This document shows, piece after piece, positions 37,563 through 46,743 of a DNA stretch of 64,000 bases; within the stretch, counting starts at the first letter, position 1; each line of letters starts with the position of its first letter. The notes below the pieces were generated by a model. It was not told the DNA's origin. It did no database searches and saw only the letters and a program-made list of their open reading frames with translations. A program made the translations under genes and the position numbers. Source of the stretch: Psychrobacter sp. PG1. Its GTDB lineage: Bacteria > Pseudomonadota > Gammaproteobacteria > Pseudomonadales > Moraxellaceae. The DNA lies in NCBI RefSeq assembly GCF_014897815.1, contig NZ_JABUZG010000046.1:95796-159795 (forward strand), given 5' to 3'.

Positions 37563-38822
37563 TTAAACATCCATGTGCTTGATAACCGCTTTACCAAACT
37601 CAGAAGTACTGAGCAAGATAGCATCTGGCATGAGGCGCTCAAAGTCATAAGTGACCGTTTTATTAGCAATCGCACCTTGGATACCACTGATAATGAGATC
37701 AGCGGCTTCTGTCCAGCCCATGTCTCGTAACATCATCTCAGCTGATAAAATCAATGAGCCAGGATTTACTTTATTCTGACCCGCATATTTAGGTGCTGTG
37801 CCATGCGTTGCCTCATAAACTGCAATTGCACCGCCTTTGTTAGCGCCCGGTGCGATACCAATACCGCCCACCTCGGCTGCTAGGGCATCTGAGATATAAT
37901 CACCGTTTAAGTTTAGCGTCGCAACGACTGAATAATCCGCAGGACGCATCAAGATTTGCTGTAAAAAGGCATCAGCAATAACATCCTTGATAATAATATC
38001 ATTGCCTGTTTTTGGATTTTTCATTGTCATCCAAGGACCACCATCTAATAATTCTGCATCGAAGCGTTCTGCGGCCAGCTCATAGCCCCATTCCTTAAAT
38101 GCGCCTTCGGTATACTTCATAATATTGCCTTTGTGCACTAAAGTCACACTGGGCAAATCATTATCGATAGCATGTTGAATGGCTTTACGTACCAGACGCT
38201 GCGAGCCTTCTTTGGATACTGGCTTGATGCCGATACCGCAATCATCATCGAAGCGGATCTTCGTAACGCCCATCTCTTCTTTTAAGAATTTGATTATTTT
38301 CTTAGCATCCTCACTGCCCGCTTTCCATTCGATACCTGCATAGATATCTTCTGAATTTTCACGGAAAATAACCATATCTGTCAGCTCAGGATGCTGAACA
38401 GGACTTGGTACACCTTCAAACCAGCGAACTGGGCGCTGACACACATAGAGGTCAAGCTCTTGACGTACCGCTACATTCAATGAGCGAAAACCACCGCCAA
38501 CTGGCGTGGTCAATGGGCCTTTGATACTGATAACATAGTCTTTTAAAATCTCTAGCGTCTCGCTTGGCAGATAGTCACCATCATATATTTTAGCGGCTTT
38601 TTCGCCAAGATAAGCCTCCATCCAAATGATGGACTGTTTGCCATGATAAGCTTTTTCCACTGCCGCATTGACCACTTTTATCATGACCGGCGTGATATCG
38701 ATCCCGATGCCATCGCCTTCAACGAACGGGATAATAGGATGATTGGGTACATTTAGCGAAAGATCAGCATTTACGGTAATTTTTTCGCCGTCTCTTGGGA
38801 CGATAACCTTCTCATAAGACAT
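37563..38822 (-). CDS. icd: Isocitrate dehydrogenase, NADP-dependent, dimeric type
   Basis: 419 residues from the ATG at 38822, which has AGGAG eight bases upstream; an upstream in-frame start is unsupported. E. coli Icd-type: [18 protein letters not shown], the substrate loop [20 protein letters not shown] in which Ser114 matches the serine phosphorylated by AceK in E. coli, and [20 protein letters not shown] near the nucleotide site. Same reaction as the unrelated monomeric enzyme encoded opposite at 35018. Presence of the serine leaves room for control by phosphorylation at the glyoxylate branch point, but no aceK is in view. Confidence 0.94.
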   Translation of the reverse strand: MSYEKVIVPRDGEKITVNADLSLNVPNHPIIPFVEGDGIGIDITPVMIKVVNAAVEKAYHGKQSIIWMEAYLGEKAAKIYDGDYLPSETLEILKDYVISIKGPLTTPVGGGFRSLNVAVRQELDLYVCQRPVRWFEGVPSPVQHPELTDMVIFRENSEDIYAGIEWKAGSEDAKKIIKFLKEEMGVTKIRFDDDCGIGIKPVSKEGSQRLVRKAIQHAIDNDLPSVTLVHKGNIMKYTEGAFKEWGYELAAERFDAELLDGGPWMTMKNPKTGNDIIIKDVIADAFLQQILMRPADYSVVATLNLNGDYISDALAAEVGGIGIAPGANKGGAIAVYEATHGTAPKYAGQNKVNPGSLILSAEMMLRDMGWTEAADLIISGIQGAIANKTVTYDFERLMPDAILLSTSEFGKAVIKHMDV

Positions 38823-39185
38823 GGATAAAACTCCTTGGTTGTATGTTAGATATCGCAAGCATCCTTAGCACTCTGTTATGCTAGCCACTCTATTATGATT
38901 ATTTATACCGCTTTAAACGCGGGCTAGCCAAACTAAAAACTTTGAGCAATAGGTAAGTTGCGATATGCTGATAAATGGTTTAAAAAATGAATAAGTAAAA
39001 TAGTGATGCACTGAATAATCATTTATTGACTTAACGATTTATTGACTTAACGATACTGTAAAAATCCCTTTAGTAAAATAGCATCCACACAGACTGTTAT
39101 AATAACGCGCAAAATAACAAAGATACTTTATATAAAATCAACAAATTTGCAGCTTATAGCGTTGATTTAAAAAAATAACGTTTTA
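38823..39185. promoter_or_regulatory. Upstream region of icd and rluE
   Basis: Divergent spacer. An exact 9-base inverted repeat, ATATCGCAA (38850-38858) and TTGCGATAT (38958-38966), brackets about 100 bases that should include the icd promoter. GGCTAGC occurs twice between them on the minus strand. No ORF. Confidence 0.4.
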
Positions 39186-39234
39186 TTAGGGCATGTCCTC
39201 GTTTTAAAAATGGTGAATTGAGGACACGCTCTAA
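39186..39234. repeat. MITE-like element, internally deleted mini-copy (C)
   Basis: 49 bases. The first 31 follow the left end of copy A (TTAGGGCATGTCCTC then GTTTTAAAAATGGTGA) and the last 18 follow the right end (complement TTAGAGCGTGTCCTCAAT). The whole middle is missing. Confidence 0.8.
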
Positions 39235-39283
39235 CCTCAAAATACGCACAAAATAATGATTCAAATTTAGGAAATCCCAAACC

Positions 39284-39910
39284 ATGTCAACCTCTAGTCT
39301 GATTTTATTCAATAAACCTTATGGGGTGCAAAGTCAGTTTCGTGATGACAGCAACAATGATCACACCACCCTATCACAGTATTTTACCGATAAGTCTTTA
39401 CGGATTGCTGGTAGGCTTGATGCCACCTCAGAGGGCTTGCTGATTTTAACGAGTGATGGTCGAGTCAATAAAGCCATTACCCAGCCACCTTCTGCTGCTA
39501 ATTTTGCAAAAAACCGTCATAAGCAGGGCAAAACTTACTTGGTTCAAGTTGAAGGCACAGCAACGCCAGCGCAGTTGAATGAGCTTGCCTCTGGCGTACA
39601 TTTAAAAGATGGCAAGACACTACCAGCGACGGCTCTCATGGTAGAAGAGGCAAACTTACCCATTGATTTATGGCAACGTGAGCCGCCTATTCGTGAGCGT
39701 AAGAATGTACCGACTTCATGGCTCATGCTGACGATTTATGAAGGTAAGAATCGCCAAGTCAGACGTATGACAGCGCAGGTTGGACTGCCTTGCCTGCGTT
39801 TGATACGCTGGTCAGTGGCAGGGTTTGAATTGGGTGATTTAGCCGTTGGTGAGTTTGTGCGCATTCATCTCACTAGCGAACGCTGTCAGCAATTAGGCAT
39901 TCTCGATTAA
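39284..39910 (+). CDS. rluE: 23S rRNA pseudouridine synthase RluE-like
   Basis: 208 residues. RsuA/RluB/E/F family; RluE converts U2457 of 23S rRNA in E. coli. Starts LILFNKPYGVQSQF, catalytic aspartate in IAGRLDATSEGLLILTSDG, then KTYLVQVEG and the closing YEGKNRQVRRMTAQVGLPCLRLIR. No S4 domain at the N-terminus, as expected for RluE. The gene sits between two copies of a short inverted-repeat element (39186-39234 and 39970-40021). Confidence 0.88.
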   Translation: MSTSSLILFNKPYGVQSQFRDDSNNDHTTLSQYFTDKSLRIAGRLDATSEGLLILTSDGRVNKAITQPPSAANFAKNRHKQGKTYLVQVEGTATPAQLNELASGVHLKDGKTLPATALMVEEANLPIDLWQREPPIRERKNVPTSWLMLTIYEGKNRQVRRMTAQVGLPCLRLIRWSVAGFELGDLAVGEFVRIHLTSERCQQLGILD

Positions 39911-39969
39911 TTATTACTATCAATCTACTGGTATCTCATTGCTGATTGCTCGTGACTGGCATCTGCTTA

Positions 39970-40021
39970 TTAGGGCATATCCTTATTTCTATCAGCTTTT
40001 TTAAATAAGAATACGTCTTAG
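39970..40021. repeat. MITE-like element, degenerate mini-copy (D)
   Basis: 52 bases starting TTAGGGCATATCCTTATTT; the far end is the complement of CTAAGACGTATTCTTATTT, matching at about 14 of 19 positions. Probably a decayed relative of copy C. Confidence 0.55.
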
Positions 40022-40175
40022 TCATTGGCTTTGATAGCAATTAAAACCAATTACGACTTGCTAAACATCGCGTCTCGAACGAGCAAGGTTTATCTGCTAA
40101 GCTTCAGAACACCATTATTTAGGTATCATAAGTCTCATCCACTTATTATTTGATTTTTTATTATAGGGATATGTT

Positions 40176-40991
40176 ATGTTTGTTTCTCATCGTTGGATCT
40201 TGTTGGCCACTAGCGTCTCTACTGCGCTTATACTGAGCGCCTGTAAGCCGACAAAAGACAACGATGACACAGACCCTAATGCAACGACCCCACCTGTGAC
40301 TGATATCGTCGATGCTCCAAATGACGTTGACGCTGATAACGACCTAGTAGCTGGCGAAAACAGCGCGGATGAGAGTCAAATGACTGACATACTCAGAGAC
40401 TATACACGGTCGATGACTAGAATGCATGATGAGATGATGATCGGTATGGGTTATAACGATCCTGATACAGCCTTTGCTAAAGCGATGCTTGGACACCACC
40501 GCGGTGCCGTAGAAATGGCAAAAATTCAGCTGAAATATGGTACTGACGAAGAGATGCGTCAATTGGCACAAGAGATTATCGCCGCTCAGCAAGTTGAAAT
40601 CGATATTTTGAATAAATGGCTTGCTAGCCACCCTGATACAGCCAAACCTAAACCCAATACTGAAGCGATGCAGCAAGCGTATGCCAGAAGCATGGATGTC
40701 TTAAATGGCGAGATGGTATTGGGTATCGCCGATCCTGTGCCTGACATGGCATTTGCACGTGGCATGTTGCCGCATCACATTGGCGCGGTAGAGATGGCAA
40801 ACATTCAGCTGACATATGGTACTGATGAAGAGATGCGTCAATTGGCACAAGATATCATCGATGGTCAGCAGATGGAGATTGCGCGTATGCAACAATGGAT
40901 TGCAGATGCTAATACCGATAACAAGGCTAAAGAGGCACAGGGCACAAGTGAAGCGGATAATCATCAACAATCTGAGCAAGCTGCTTCTTAG
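40176..40991 (+). CDS. Lipoprotein with two DUF305 domains
   Basis: 271 residues. Signal peptide with lipobox LSAC (Cys23), an Asp/Asn-rich linker, then two DUF305 four-helix units at about 68-150 and 165-250, each with the family's histidine pair (GHHRGAVEMA and PHHIGAVEMA). DUF305 proteins are ferritin-like-looking helical proteins found with copper and envelope-stress genes; function is unsettled. The two units share a 58-base DNA segment at 40524-40581 and 40803-40860 differing at only about four positions. A Gln/Ser/Glu tail closes the protein. Probably outer- or inner-membrane anchored facing the periplasm. Confidence 0.85.
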   Translation: MFVSHRWILLATSVSTALILSACKPTKDNDDTDPNATTPPVTDIVDAPNDVDADNDLVAGENSADESQMTDILRDYTRSMTRMHDEMMIGMGYNDPDTAFAKAMLGHHRGAVEMAKIQLKYGTDEEMRQLAQEIIAAQQVEIDILNKWLASHPDTAKPKPNTEAMQQAYARSMDVLNGEMVLGIADPVPDMAFARGMLPHHIGAVEMANIQLTYGTDEEMRQLAQDIIDGQQMEIARMQQWIADANTDNKAKEAQGTSEADNHQQSEQAAS

Positions 40992-41064
40992 GTGCTGAAT
41001 TACTAAACGCTGACTTACCTATTAATTTTTATTACGTTTGAAAAAGACTGCCAGTCATTACACA

Positions 41065-41102
41065 AAACCCCTGCCAAATAATATTATTTGGCAGGGGTTT
41101 TA
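41065..41102. terminator. Bidirectional terminator after the DUF305 and M61 genes
   Basis: AAAACCCCTGCCAAATAAT meets its exact complement with almost no loop; A-run and T-run on either side. Convergent genes use it from both strands. Confidence 0.88.
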
Positions 41103-41170
41103 TTTTTAATAAATTATTGAACAGAATAGTGAGAAAAAGTACATTCACATTAATACATTTAGCAATGTAT

Positions 41171-43174
41171 TTAACTTTGATAACGCTCTATAGCGTTAAG
41201 CCATGCTTGCCAGCCTGCATCGCCTGGAGAAGAGTTATCACTGACTCCTGACGATTGATTTGCTTTTGTTAAGTGCAAGCTCACTTTATGCGGAGATGCT
41301 TTGTCGATGGCTTCATCAGCCGCCTTAGGCAGCACATTAACACGCATCAACTCATCACGGCGAAACAGATGACACTCAATGTCACGCTCCACATTACTCA
41401 GCAACGCCAATTGTTTACTGTCAGCTTTGATACCGTCAAGCGCCACAATGACATCGTTCGCTGAAATACCTGCACTAGCAGCGACACTAGCACGTGTCAC
41501 GCGATTGACTTTGAGTCCAGCAGGTGTTTCAGTACAGCGCATGCCCCAAGGCACATGCTTGTCAGCCGTCTCTTTGCTATTACTATGCATGCTAATACCG
41601 TTTGCCGCCAGCAGCGCTTCAATTGGCAACTCTTCAACACCATTGACATAACGATACTCAAAGTCTTCCCAATCCGCTAATGGCATGAACTGCCCAATGA
41701 CTGTACCCATATCAGCACTATTGATGCCAATGCGTTTATTGTCGTTTTGCTTTGCTTGAGTATAAAAAGCCTTGACCACATCAAACAGACGATAGCGACC
41801 ATTGCTCTTTTGGAGCAGCGTCAAATCCAAACATAACGCCACCAATGCGCCTTTGTTGTAATAACTGATACCAGCATTGCCTGTATTTTCATCGTTACGG
41901 TATAGCTTAATCCACGCATCAAAGCTCGACTCTGCAACGCTTTGATACGCGCGACCCGCGGTTTGATAGTAACGATTAATTTGCTCAGCCAGTAGCTTGA
42001 GATAGCTTGGCTTATCAATCACGCCCGACGCTTGCAACATAAAGTCATCGATATACGAAGTAAATCCCTCAAATACCCATAGCAGTGGTGTAAATGCCTC
42101 GCGGCGCAAATCGACATCCAACATGACATCTGGGCGTACCGTTTTGACCCACCATGCATGAAAATACTCATGGCTGCATAAGCCCAAAAATCGCTGATAA
42201 TCGGTGCTTGGTATTTTTGGCTCATCAAGAGTTGGTAAGTCTCGGCGCGGCGTAATGAGACTAGTTGAATTGATATGCTCAAGTCCACCATAATCCTGAC
42301 CACTGGCAAAGGTCATAAACGTATAATCATTAAATGGCGCATTACCCAACCAATCTAAATAGCACTGACAGATCTGAGTGATATCCTGCTGTAGCCTGCC
42401 CATATTGGCGCTGTGCTTACCTGAGAGATAAAAACGATGATGTAGCGTCTGATGCGTACTGTCTTGAATAATAAAGTCAAACTTATCTTGTTCTGCAATC
42501 TCAAACGGGTAATCAATAAGGTCGTGATAACTGTCTGCTTGTAGTCCATAGCTATGCTGCCCATCAAGGCGTAGATGAGTAGACTCTAACCCACATGCCA
42601 ATAGCAGCCGACTCTCGTCTTTACCTGCTAAAAATGCTGCTGGCACTGCTAAACTGACTTGTACAGCTCGACGCTCCTGCCCTTCTACAGCCAATGCCAG
42701 GGAGGTAAAATTCCCATACAAACGTTGCTGATCGACATAGGCAGTACGTACCGATAAATCATAGCAGTACACTTCATAGTGGACACCGATGGCTTGCCCT
42801 GCCTTAGCTTTTGGTAATTGCCACGTGTTTTTATCTATTTTGTGCGCGCGATAAACCTTAGGATGATTATCATCATCCATGATTTGGCTGTCTAACGCTT
42901 TACTATCTAGCACCTGGCTGTCTAACACCTTATAATGCACCGCGGTAATGTTGCGCGCAAACTCACGCATCAGATAACTACCGGGTATCCACGCTGGCAT
43001 CCAAAGTTGAGGTGCATCATTTACTGCCGTAAAATTGAGCGACACATCAACCAAGTGCTCAGAAAACCGCTCGAAATTGAGTCGATAATTGATATCAGCT
43101 TTAGCTTTATGGTGATCGCTGATTGTATTAGCATCTGATAGCTGACTGCGTGAATTATTGGCAAATGAAGTCAT
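41171..43174 (-). CDS. M61-family (glycyl aminopeptidase-like) metallopeptidase with PDZ domain
   Basis: 667 residues from the ATG at 43174, which has AAGGA ten bases upstream; the frame is open for 26 more codons without a ribosome site. An N-terminal beta domain (MPAWIPGSYLMREFARNI), the zinc motif HEYFHAWW (HExxH) followed by a gluzincin-type glutamate region (WVFEGFTSYIDDF), and a C-terminal PDZ domain (GLKVNRVTRASVAASAGISANDVIVALDG). No signal peptide, so cytoplasmic. A three-unit LDSx repeat in the N-terminal domain (VLDSQVLDSKALDSQ) is coded by a 15-base minisatellite at 42886-42930. Substrates unknown. Confidence 0.86.
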   Translation of the reverse strand: MTSFANNSRSQLSDANTISDHHKAKADINYRLNFERFSEHLVDVSLNFTAVNDAPQLWMPAWIPGSYLMREFARNITAVHYKVLDSQVLDSKALDSQIMDDDNHPKVYRAHKIDKNTWQLPKAKAGQAIGVHYEVYCYDLSVRTAYVDQQRLYGNFTSLALAVEGQERRAVQVSLAVPAAFLAGKDESRLLLACGLESTHLRLDGQHSYGLQADSYHDLIDYPFEIAEQDKFDFIIQDSTHQTLHHRFYLSGKHSANMGRLQQDITQICQCYLDWLGNAPFNDYTFMTFASGQDYGGLEHINSTSLITPRRDLPTLDEPKIPSTDYQRFLGLCSHEYFHAWWVKTVRPDVMLDVDLRREAFTPLLWVFEGFTSYIDDFMLQASGVIDKPSYLKLLAEQINRYYQTAGRAYQSVAESSFDAWIKLYRNDENTGNAGISYYNKGALVALCLDLTLLQKSNGRYRLFDVVKAFYTQAKQNDNKRIGINSADMGTVIGQFMPLADWEDFEYRYVNGVEELPIEALLAANGISMHSNSKETADKHVPWGMRCTETPAGLKVNRVTRASVAASAGISANDVIVALDGIKADSKQLALLSNVERDIECHLFRRDELMRVNVLPKAADEAIDKASPHKVSLHLTKANQSSGVSDNSSPGDAGWQAWLNAIERYQS

Positions 43175-43485
43175 TGTTTTTTTATCCTTATTTATATCAT
43201 TATGGTAAAAGCCATTGTCCAAAAACGCAACTGGCAAACCCCGAATATCCATTTACGGTCTTCAAACCACAAAAAACTGTGTTTATTTTCATAAAATAGC
43301 ATTTTTTATTGTTTTTACCTTGAAAGTTATATGAGCCATCTCAATTAAAGATGCTAACTGCTAAAGTTACTTTAATAAACTGATGATAATTGACTAATGA
43401 CGTGGCTATTTGGCTTGCTGATTGGATTTTTTAGGTTTATTGCAACCGTATTTAATTTTTTACATAGATATATTTAGGATAACTT
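43175..43485. other. Divergent intergenic region between the M61 and slyD genes
   Basis: AT-rich spacer that must hold two promoters. AGGATA precedes the slyD ATG. No ORF or repeat of note. Confidence 0.35.
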
Positions 43486-43971
43486 ATGACTATTATTGCA
43501 AAAGACACTGCCGTCAAATTCAATTACACACTAAAAGACGACGAAGGCAACATTCTTGACCAATCACCAGAAGGTCAACCACTTGCATACTTGCATGGCC
43601 ACAGCAACATCATTCCAGGCCTTGAGCAACAGCTAGAAGGTAAATCTGCTGGCGAACAAGTCAATGCTGTTGTTGAACCTGCTGATGGCTACGGCGAATA
43701 TCAAGAGCAAGCGGTACAACATGTACCACGTGATAACTTCCAAGGCGTTGAAGATATCCAGCCGGGTATGCAGTTTCAGTCAGAAGCTGGCGGCCAAGTA
43801 ATGCTAGTTACCGTTACTGAAGTAAATGACAAAGAAGTGACCGTTGATGCAAACCATCCATTGGCTGGTAAGCGTTTGACGTTCGATGTTGAAATCCAAG
43901 AAGTACGTGCAGCAACTGAAGACGAACTAAACCATGGTCATGTCCATGGCGCTGGTGGCGTTGAGCACTAA
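43486..43971 (+). CDS. slyD: FKBP-type peptidyl-prolyl isomerase, SlyD-like
   Basis: 161 residues. FKBP fold with the IF (insert-in-flap) chaperone domain: AYLHGHSNIIPGLEQQLEGK, AVVEPADGYGEYQEQAVQHVPRDNF and DANHPLAGKRLTFDVEI. The C-terminus is short, with only a few histidines (HGHVHGAGGVEH), unlike the long metal-binding tail of E. coli SlyD, so a role in nickel delivery is less certain. Cytoplasmic folding helper. Confidence 0.9.
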   Translation: MTIIAKDTAVKFNYTLKDDEGNILDQSPEGQPLAYLHGHSNIIPGLEQQLEGKSAGEQVNAVVEPADGYGEYQEQAVQHVPRDNFQGVEDIQPGMQFQSEAGGQVMLVTVTEVNDKEVTVDANHPLAGKRLTFDVEIQEVRAATEDELNHGHVHGAGGVEH

Positions 43972-44033
43972 TCTCTTCTAGAGTATAGTGAAATATTAAA
44001 TGGTAGTCTTTATTAAGACTGCCATTTGGTCAA

Positions 44034-44070
44034 AAAAGGTCAGTGGCTGATAAGGTTACTGGCCTTTTTT
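44034..44070 (+). terminator. Terminator after slyD
   Basis: GGTCAGT pairs with ACTGGCC (one G-T pair) around a long loop; preceded by an A-run and followed by six T. Confidence 0.7.
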
Positions 44071-44213
44071 ATGCTTATTCTATGATAAGTTCAATATTAA
44101 TATAAATATACTTATCTATAAGCTGAGCGCTATTTACTTCTACAGTGATATTAAACTTGAGCAATGTCTCTCTAAAAAATCTACCATAAAAACTACTAAT
44201 GTCCAGACGTAAC

Positions 44214-44248
44214 AAAGCCGCATAACGACAAGCGTTATGCGGCTTTTA
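44214..44248. terminator. Isolated strong hairpin with A/T flanks
   Basis: AAAGCCGCATAACG pairs exactly with CGTTATGCGGCTTT around a five-base loop. Terminator-like, but no gene ends nearby: slyD already has its own terminator 150 bases away. Could end an unrecognised small RNA or be a remnant. Confidence 0.6.
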
Positions 44249-44463
44249 TCACTAACCATCCATGTTATCGTTATATGATACCTAATCCCGGAGTATCCTA
44301 TAACTGACAGGCATACAGCCTTATCATCCTTAATCAGCAAACCACCTATCCCTGATGCGACCTTTAAGATACCAATCCCTAGTATCAATGAACCTTTTCG
44401 TTCAATCGTGCCGTACAGTTATAATCGCAGATTGCCTCATGGTTAGTAAGAGGTATAAACGTC

Positions 44464-44493
44464 AATCCATGTAAGCATATGCTTACATGGATT
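44464..44493. repeat. Perfect 30-base palindrome
   Basis: AATCCATGTAAGCAT followed directly by its own reverse complement, with no loop. 37 bases beyond the prc stop. No long T-run. Confidence 0.75.
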
Positions 44494-44529
44494 TTAATCA
44501 CAGCCTTTTTGGCTGACAATATTGACAGT

Positions 44530-46743
44530 TTATAGCTTCTCTTCAGGGCTTAACAATGCTTTGGGTTCAGCGCTTAGCATAATATAGGCCGCTTCGTTGA
44601 TGAAGGCTTCGTCTTCAGGTAACTCTGGACGCTCCTTGGCTTTCATGCGGCTGCGCTCTTCAAATTTTGCATCCATTGCTGCTTGATAGGTATTCCAATT
44701 GGCATAAGGGCGCTCACCCGTTGCAATAAGACGTTTATTTTCAGCCTCTAGTGAACGCTTTTCAATCAACTGCATCTTAGCTCGGCGGCTATTGATATCC
44801 AGTGGAATTGGTTTTTTCTCATCTTCCATATCGCGAATGTTGTTTAGCGCTGAGAGATAAACAAACTGTGGGTTTTGCTCTTGACGAATTTTAGACTGCT
44901 GGTTAAGTGTCGCCAGCGTCGTATCAGTGAACTTACCTTCAGGCTTGTAAGGCGCCGTTTTGATGGTATCCCAAGGTAACGCTTTTTTCTGCGCACGTTC
45001 GCCAAAAGTGGCATCATCGTAGATATTGACCAACTCTACATCAGGTACCACACCTTTATTCTGCGTACTACCACCAGTGATGCGATAGAATTTGCGCTGA
45101 GTTAAAGTGGCTGAACCCAATGCCAAATTATCGAGTTGAATCTGCGCTGAACCTTTACCCGTTGTCGTACTGCCAACCACTAGCCCACGACCATAATCTT
45201 GGATAGCCGCGGCAAATATCTCACTGGCTGAGGCAGACGCTAGGTTGGTAATAACGACCACTTTGCCATCATAAAGTTGCTCACCGCCATCATCGTCACG
45301 GTAGACCTGAATGTTGCCGCGATTGTCACGGATTTGCACCATCGGTCCGCTCTTGATAAAGAAGCCAAGCATTTTTGCTACTTCATCCAATGAACCACCT
45401 GGATTATTGCGCAAATCAACCACGAGGCCATCAATATTTTCTTTATTCAACGCTTTCAATGCTTTTTCGGTATCGATACTGACGCTGCGATAATCCTCAC
45501 CGTTACGGCGTGCCTGATAATTCAGATAAAAGCTTGGTATCTCAAGGACGCCGATGCGTTTTGGCGTTTTATCAATATTAGGGCGCTGTACTTCTACCAC
45601 GCGCTGGGTAACCCCTGACTCTTCTTGTTGAATAATGTCACGAACCACCGTCACGTTACGGGCACTGGCATCAGGGGTATTTGGCTGACGCACTTTAATG
45701 GTCACTGATGTGCCACGTTTACCACGAATCAAGCTCACAATCTCACGCGTTGACCAGCCAACCACATCTGTCATGTTCTCGCCATCTTTGGCAATACCGA
45801 TAATCAAATCGTTGGGTTTAATCTGACCAGATTTGGCTGCTGGACCACCATCGACCAAGGTCACGATGCGGGTATAATCTGGGTTTTTACGATCAGGGCG
45901 AATAGAGACGCCAATGCCTTCTAATTGCAAGCTAGATTGGATTTGCAATTCGTTGGCCTGAATCGGTGCGTAATAATTACTGTGCGGATCGTAAGTCAGC
46001 ATCGCCGTATTTAAGATGGTTTCCATGATTTCATCGTTTGTGAGACGCTTAAACTGCTCTTGCTGTCGCGATAAACGGTTTTGTAAAATCTCGCTTGGTG
46101 TACGTTGGTCATTGCGCACCAAGTCTTGTCCACGAGTAATATCTGGATTGCTCAGAAATACTTTTTCTTTGGCTTTTTCATCTTCTTGACCCAAGGTAAT
46201 ACTCATCAGCTGAAACTTAAGCTGACGCGTCCAATAATCACGCTGCTCTTTTTTGGTTTTAAAATGATTGAGTTTTTCACGGTCGAGCACGATCGTATCA
46301 TCACTCGTCAAATCAATATCGGTTTTTAGCATCTTGCTCGCCATCGCAAAATACTCATTTGAGCGTTTGCGATAGCGTTCAAAGACCTCTACTCCTGCAG
46401 ACAAGTCGCCACGCTTGAGGCGAGCACCAAATTCATCGGCGTATTTTTTCTTAAACTCATCCACATCAGACTGCAAAAACAACGTATGGTTTGGGTCAAG
46501 GCTATCGATATACATAGACAAGATTTCGCTGCCCGTTTTGCTGTCTAGCGGCTGATTTAAATAGTGGCTACGATCCAGCAATGCGGCTACTTGGCGAGTG
46601 GTGACTTTTTGTTCAGGGGTTTGTACAAAGCCTTCAGTATTGGTGTCGGCCATTGCCGTGCCATAGCTCTGGGTGAGAATAATACCGGCGATGCCCACTG
46701 ACGCTGCACTGAGTAACCACTGTGCTGGTTGTTTTTTCATCAT
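44530..46743 (-). CDS. prc: Carboxy-terminal processing (tail-specific) protease
   Basis: 737 residues, a length close to E. coli Prc. A signal peptide (cleaved after about residue 32, GTAMA) sends it to the periplasm. Long N-terminal helical domain, then a PDZ domain (QLEGIGVSIRPDR through VDGGPAAKSGQIKPNDLIIG) and the S41 protease core with VVDLRNNPGGSLDE, SASASEIFAAAIQDYGRG and the Ser/Lys dyad region STTTGKGSAQIQ. A C-terminal DUF3340-like helical part closes it. Prc trims lipoproteins and cell-wall enzymes. Confidence 0.93.
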   Translation of the reverse strand: MMKKQPAQWLLSAASVGIAGIILTQSYGTAMADTNTEGFVQTPEQKVTTRQVAALLDRSHYLNQPLDSKTGSEILSMYIDSLDPNHTLFLQSDVDEFKKKYADEFGARLKRGDLSAGVEVFERYRKRSNEYFAMASKMLKTDIDLTSDDTIVLDREKLNHFKTKKEQRDYWTRQLKFQLMSITLGQEDEKAKEKVFLSNPDITRGQDLVRNDQRTPSEILQNRLSRQQEQFKRLTNDEIMETILNTAMLTYDPHSNYYAPIQANELQIQSSLQLEGIGVSIRPDRKNPDYTRIVTLVDGGPAAKSGQIKPNDLIIGIAKDGENMTDVVGWSTREIVSLIRGKRGTSVTIKVRQPNTPDASARNVTVVRDIIQQEESGVTQRVVEVQRPNIDKTPKRIGVLEIPSFYLNYQARRNGEDYRSVSIDTEKALKALNKENIDGLVVDLRNNPGGSLDEVAKMLGFFIKSGPMVQIRDNRGNIQVYRDDDGGEQLYDGKVVVITNLASASASEIFAAAIQDYGRGLVVGSTTTGKGSAQIQLDNLALGSATLTQRKFYRITGGSTQNKGVVPDVELVNIYDDATFGERAQKKALPWDTIKTAPYKPEGKFTDTTLATLNQQSKIRQEQNPQFVYLSALNNIRDMEDEKKPIPLDINSRRAKMQLIEKRSLEAENKRLIATGERPYANWNTYQAAMDAKFEERSRMKAKERPELPEDEAFINEAAYIMLSAEPKALLSPEEKL

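Larger units (their letters stand above)
44071..44529. other. Structured non-coding region between slyD and prc
   Basis: 459 bases with no credible ORF. It has three stem-forming parts: the hairpin at 44214-44248, the 30-base palindrome at 44464-44493, and CAGCC-N5-GGCTG at 44502-44516 next to the prc stop. Confidence 0.6.

Noticed and set aside
44140..44388. 82-codon minus-strand frame between slyD and prc
   Set aside because: Opens at TTG without a ribosome site, runs through a strong terminator-like hairpin and resembles no family.
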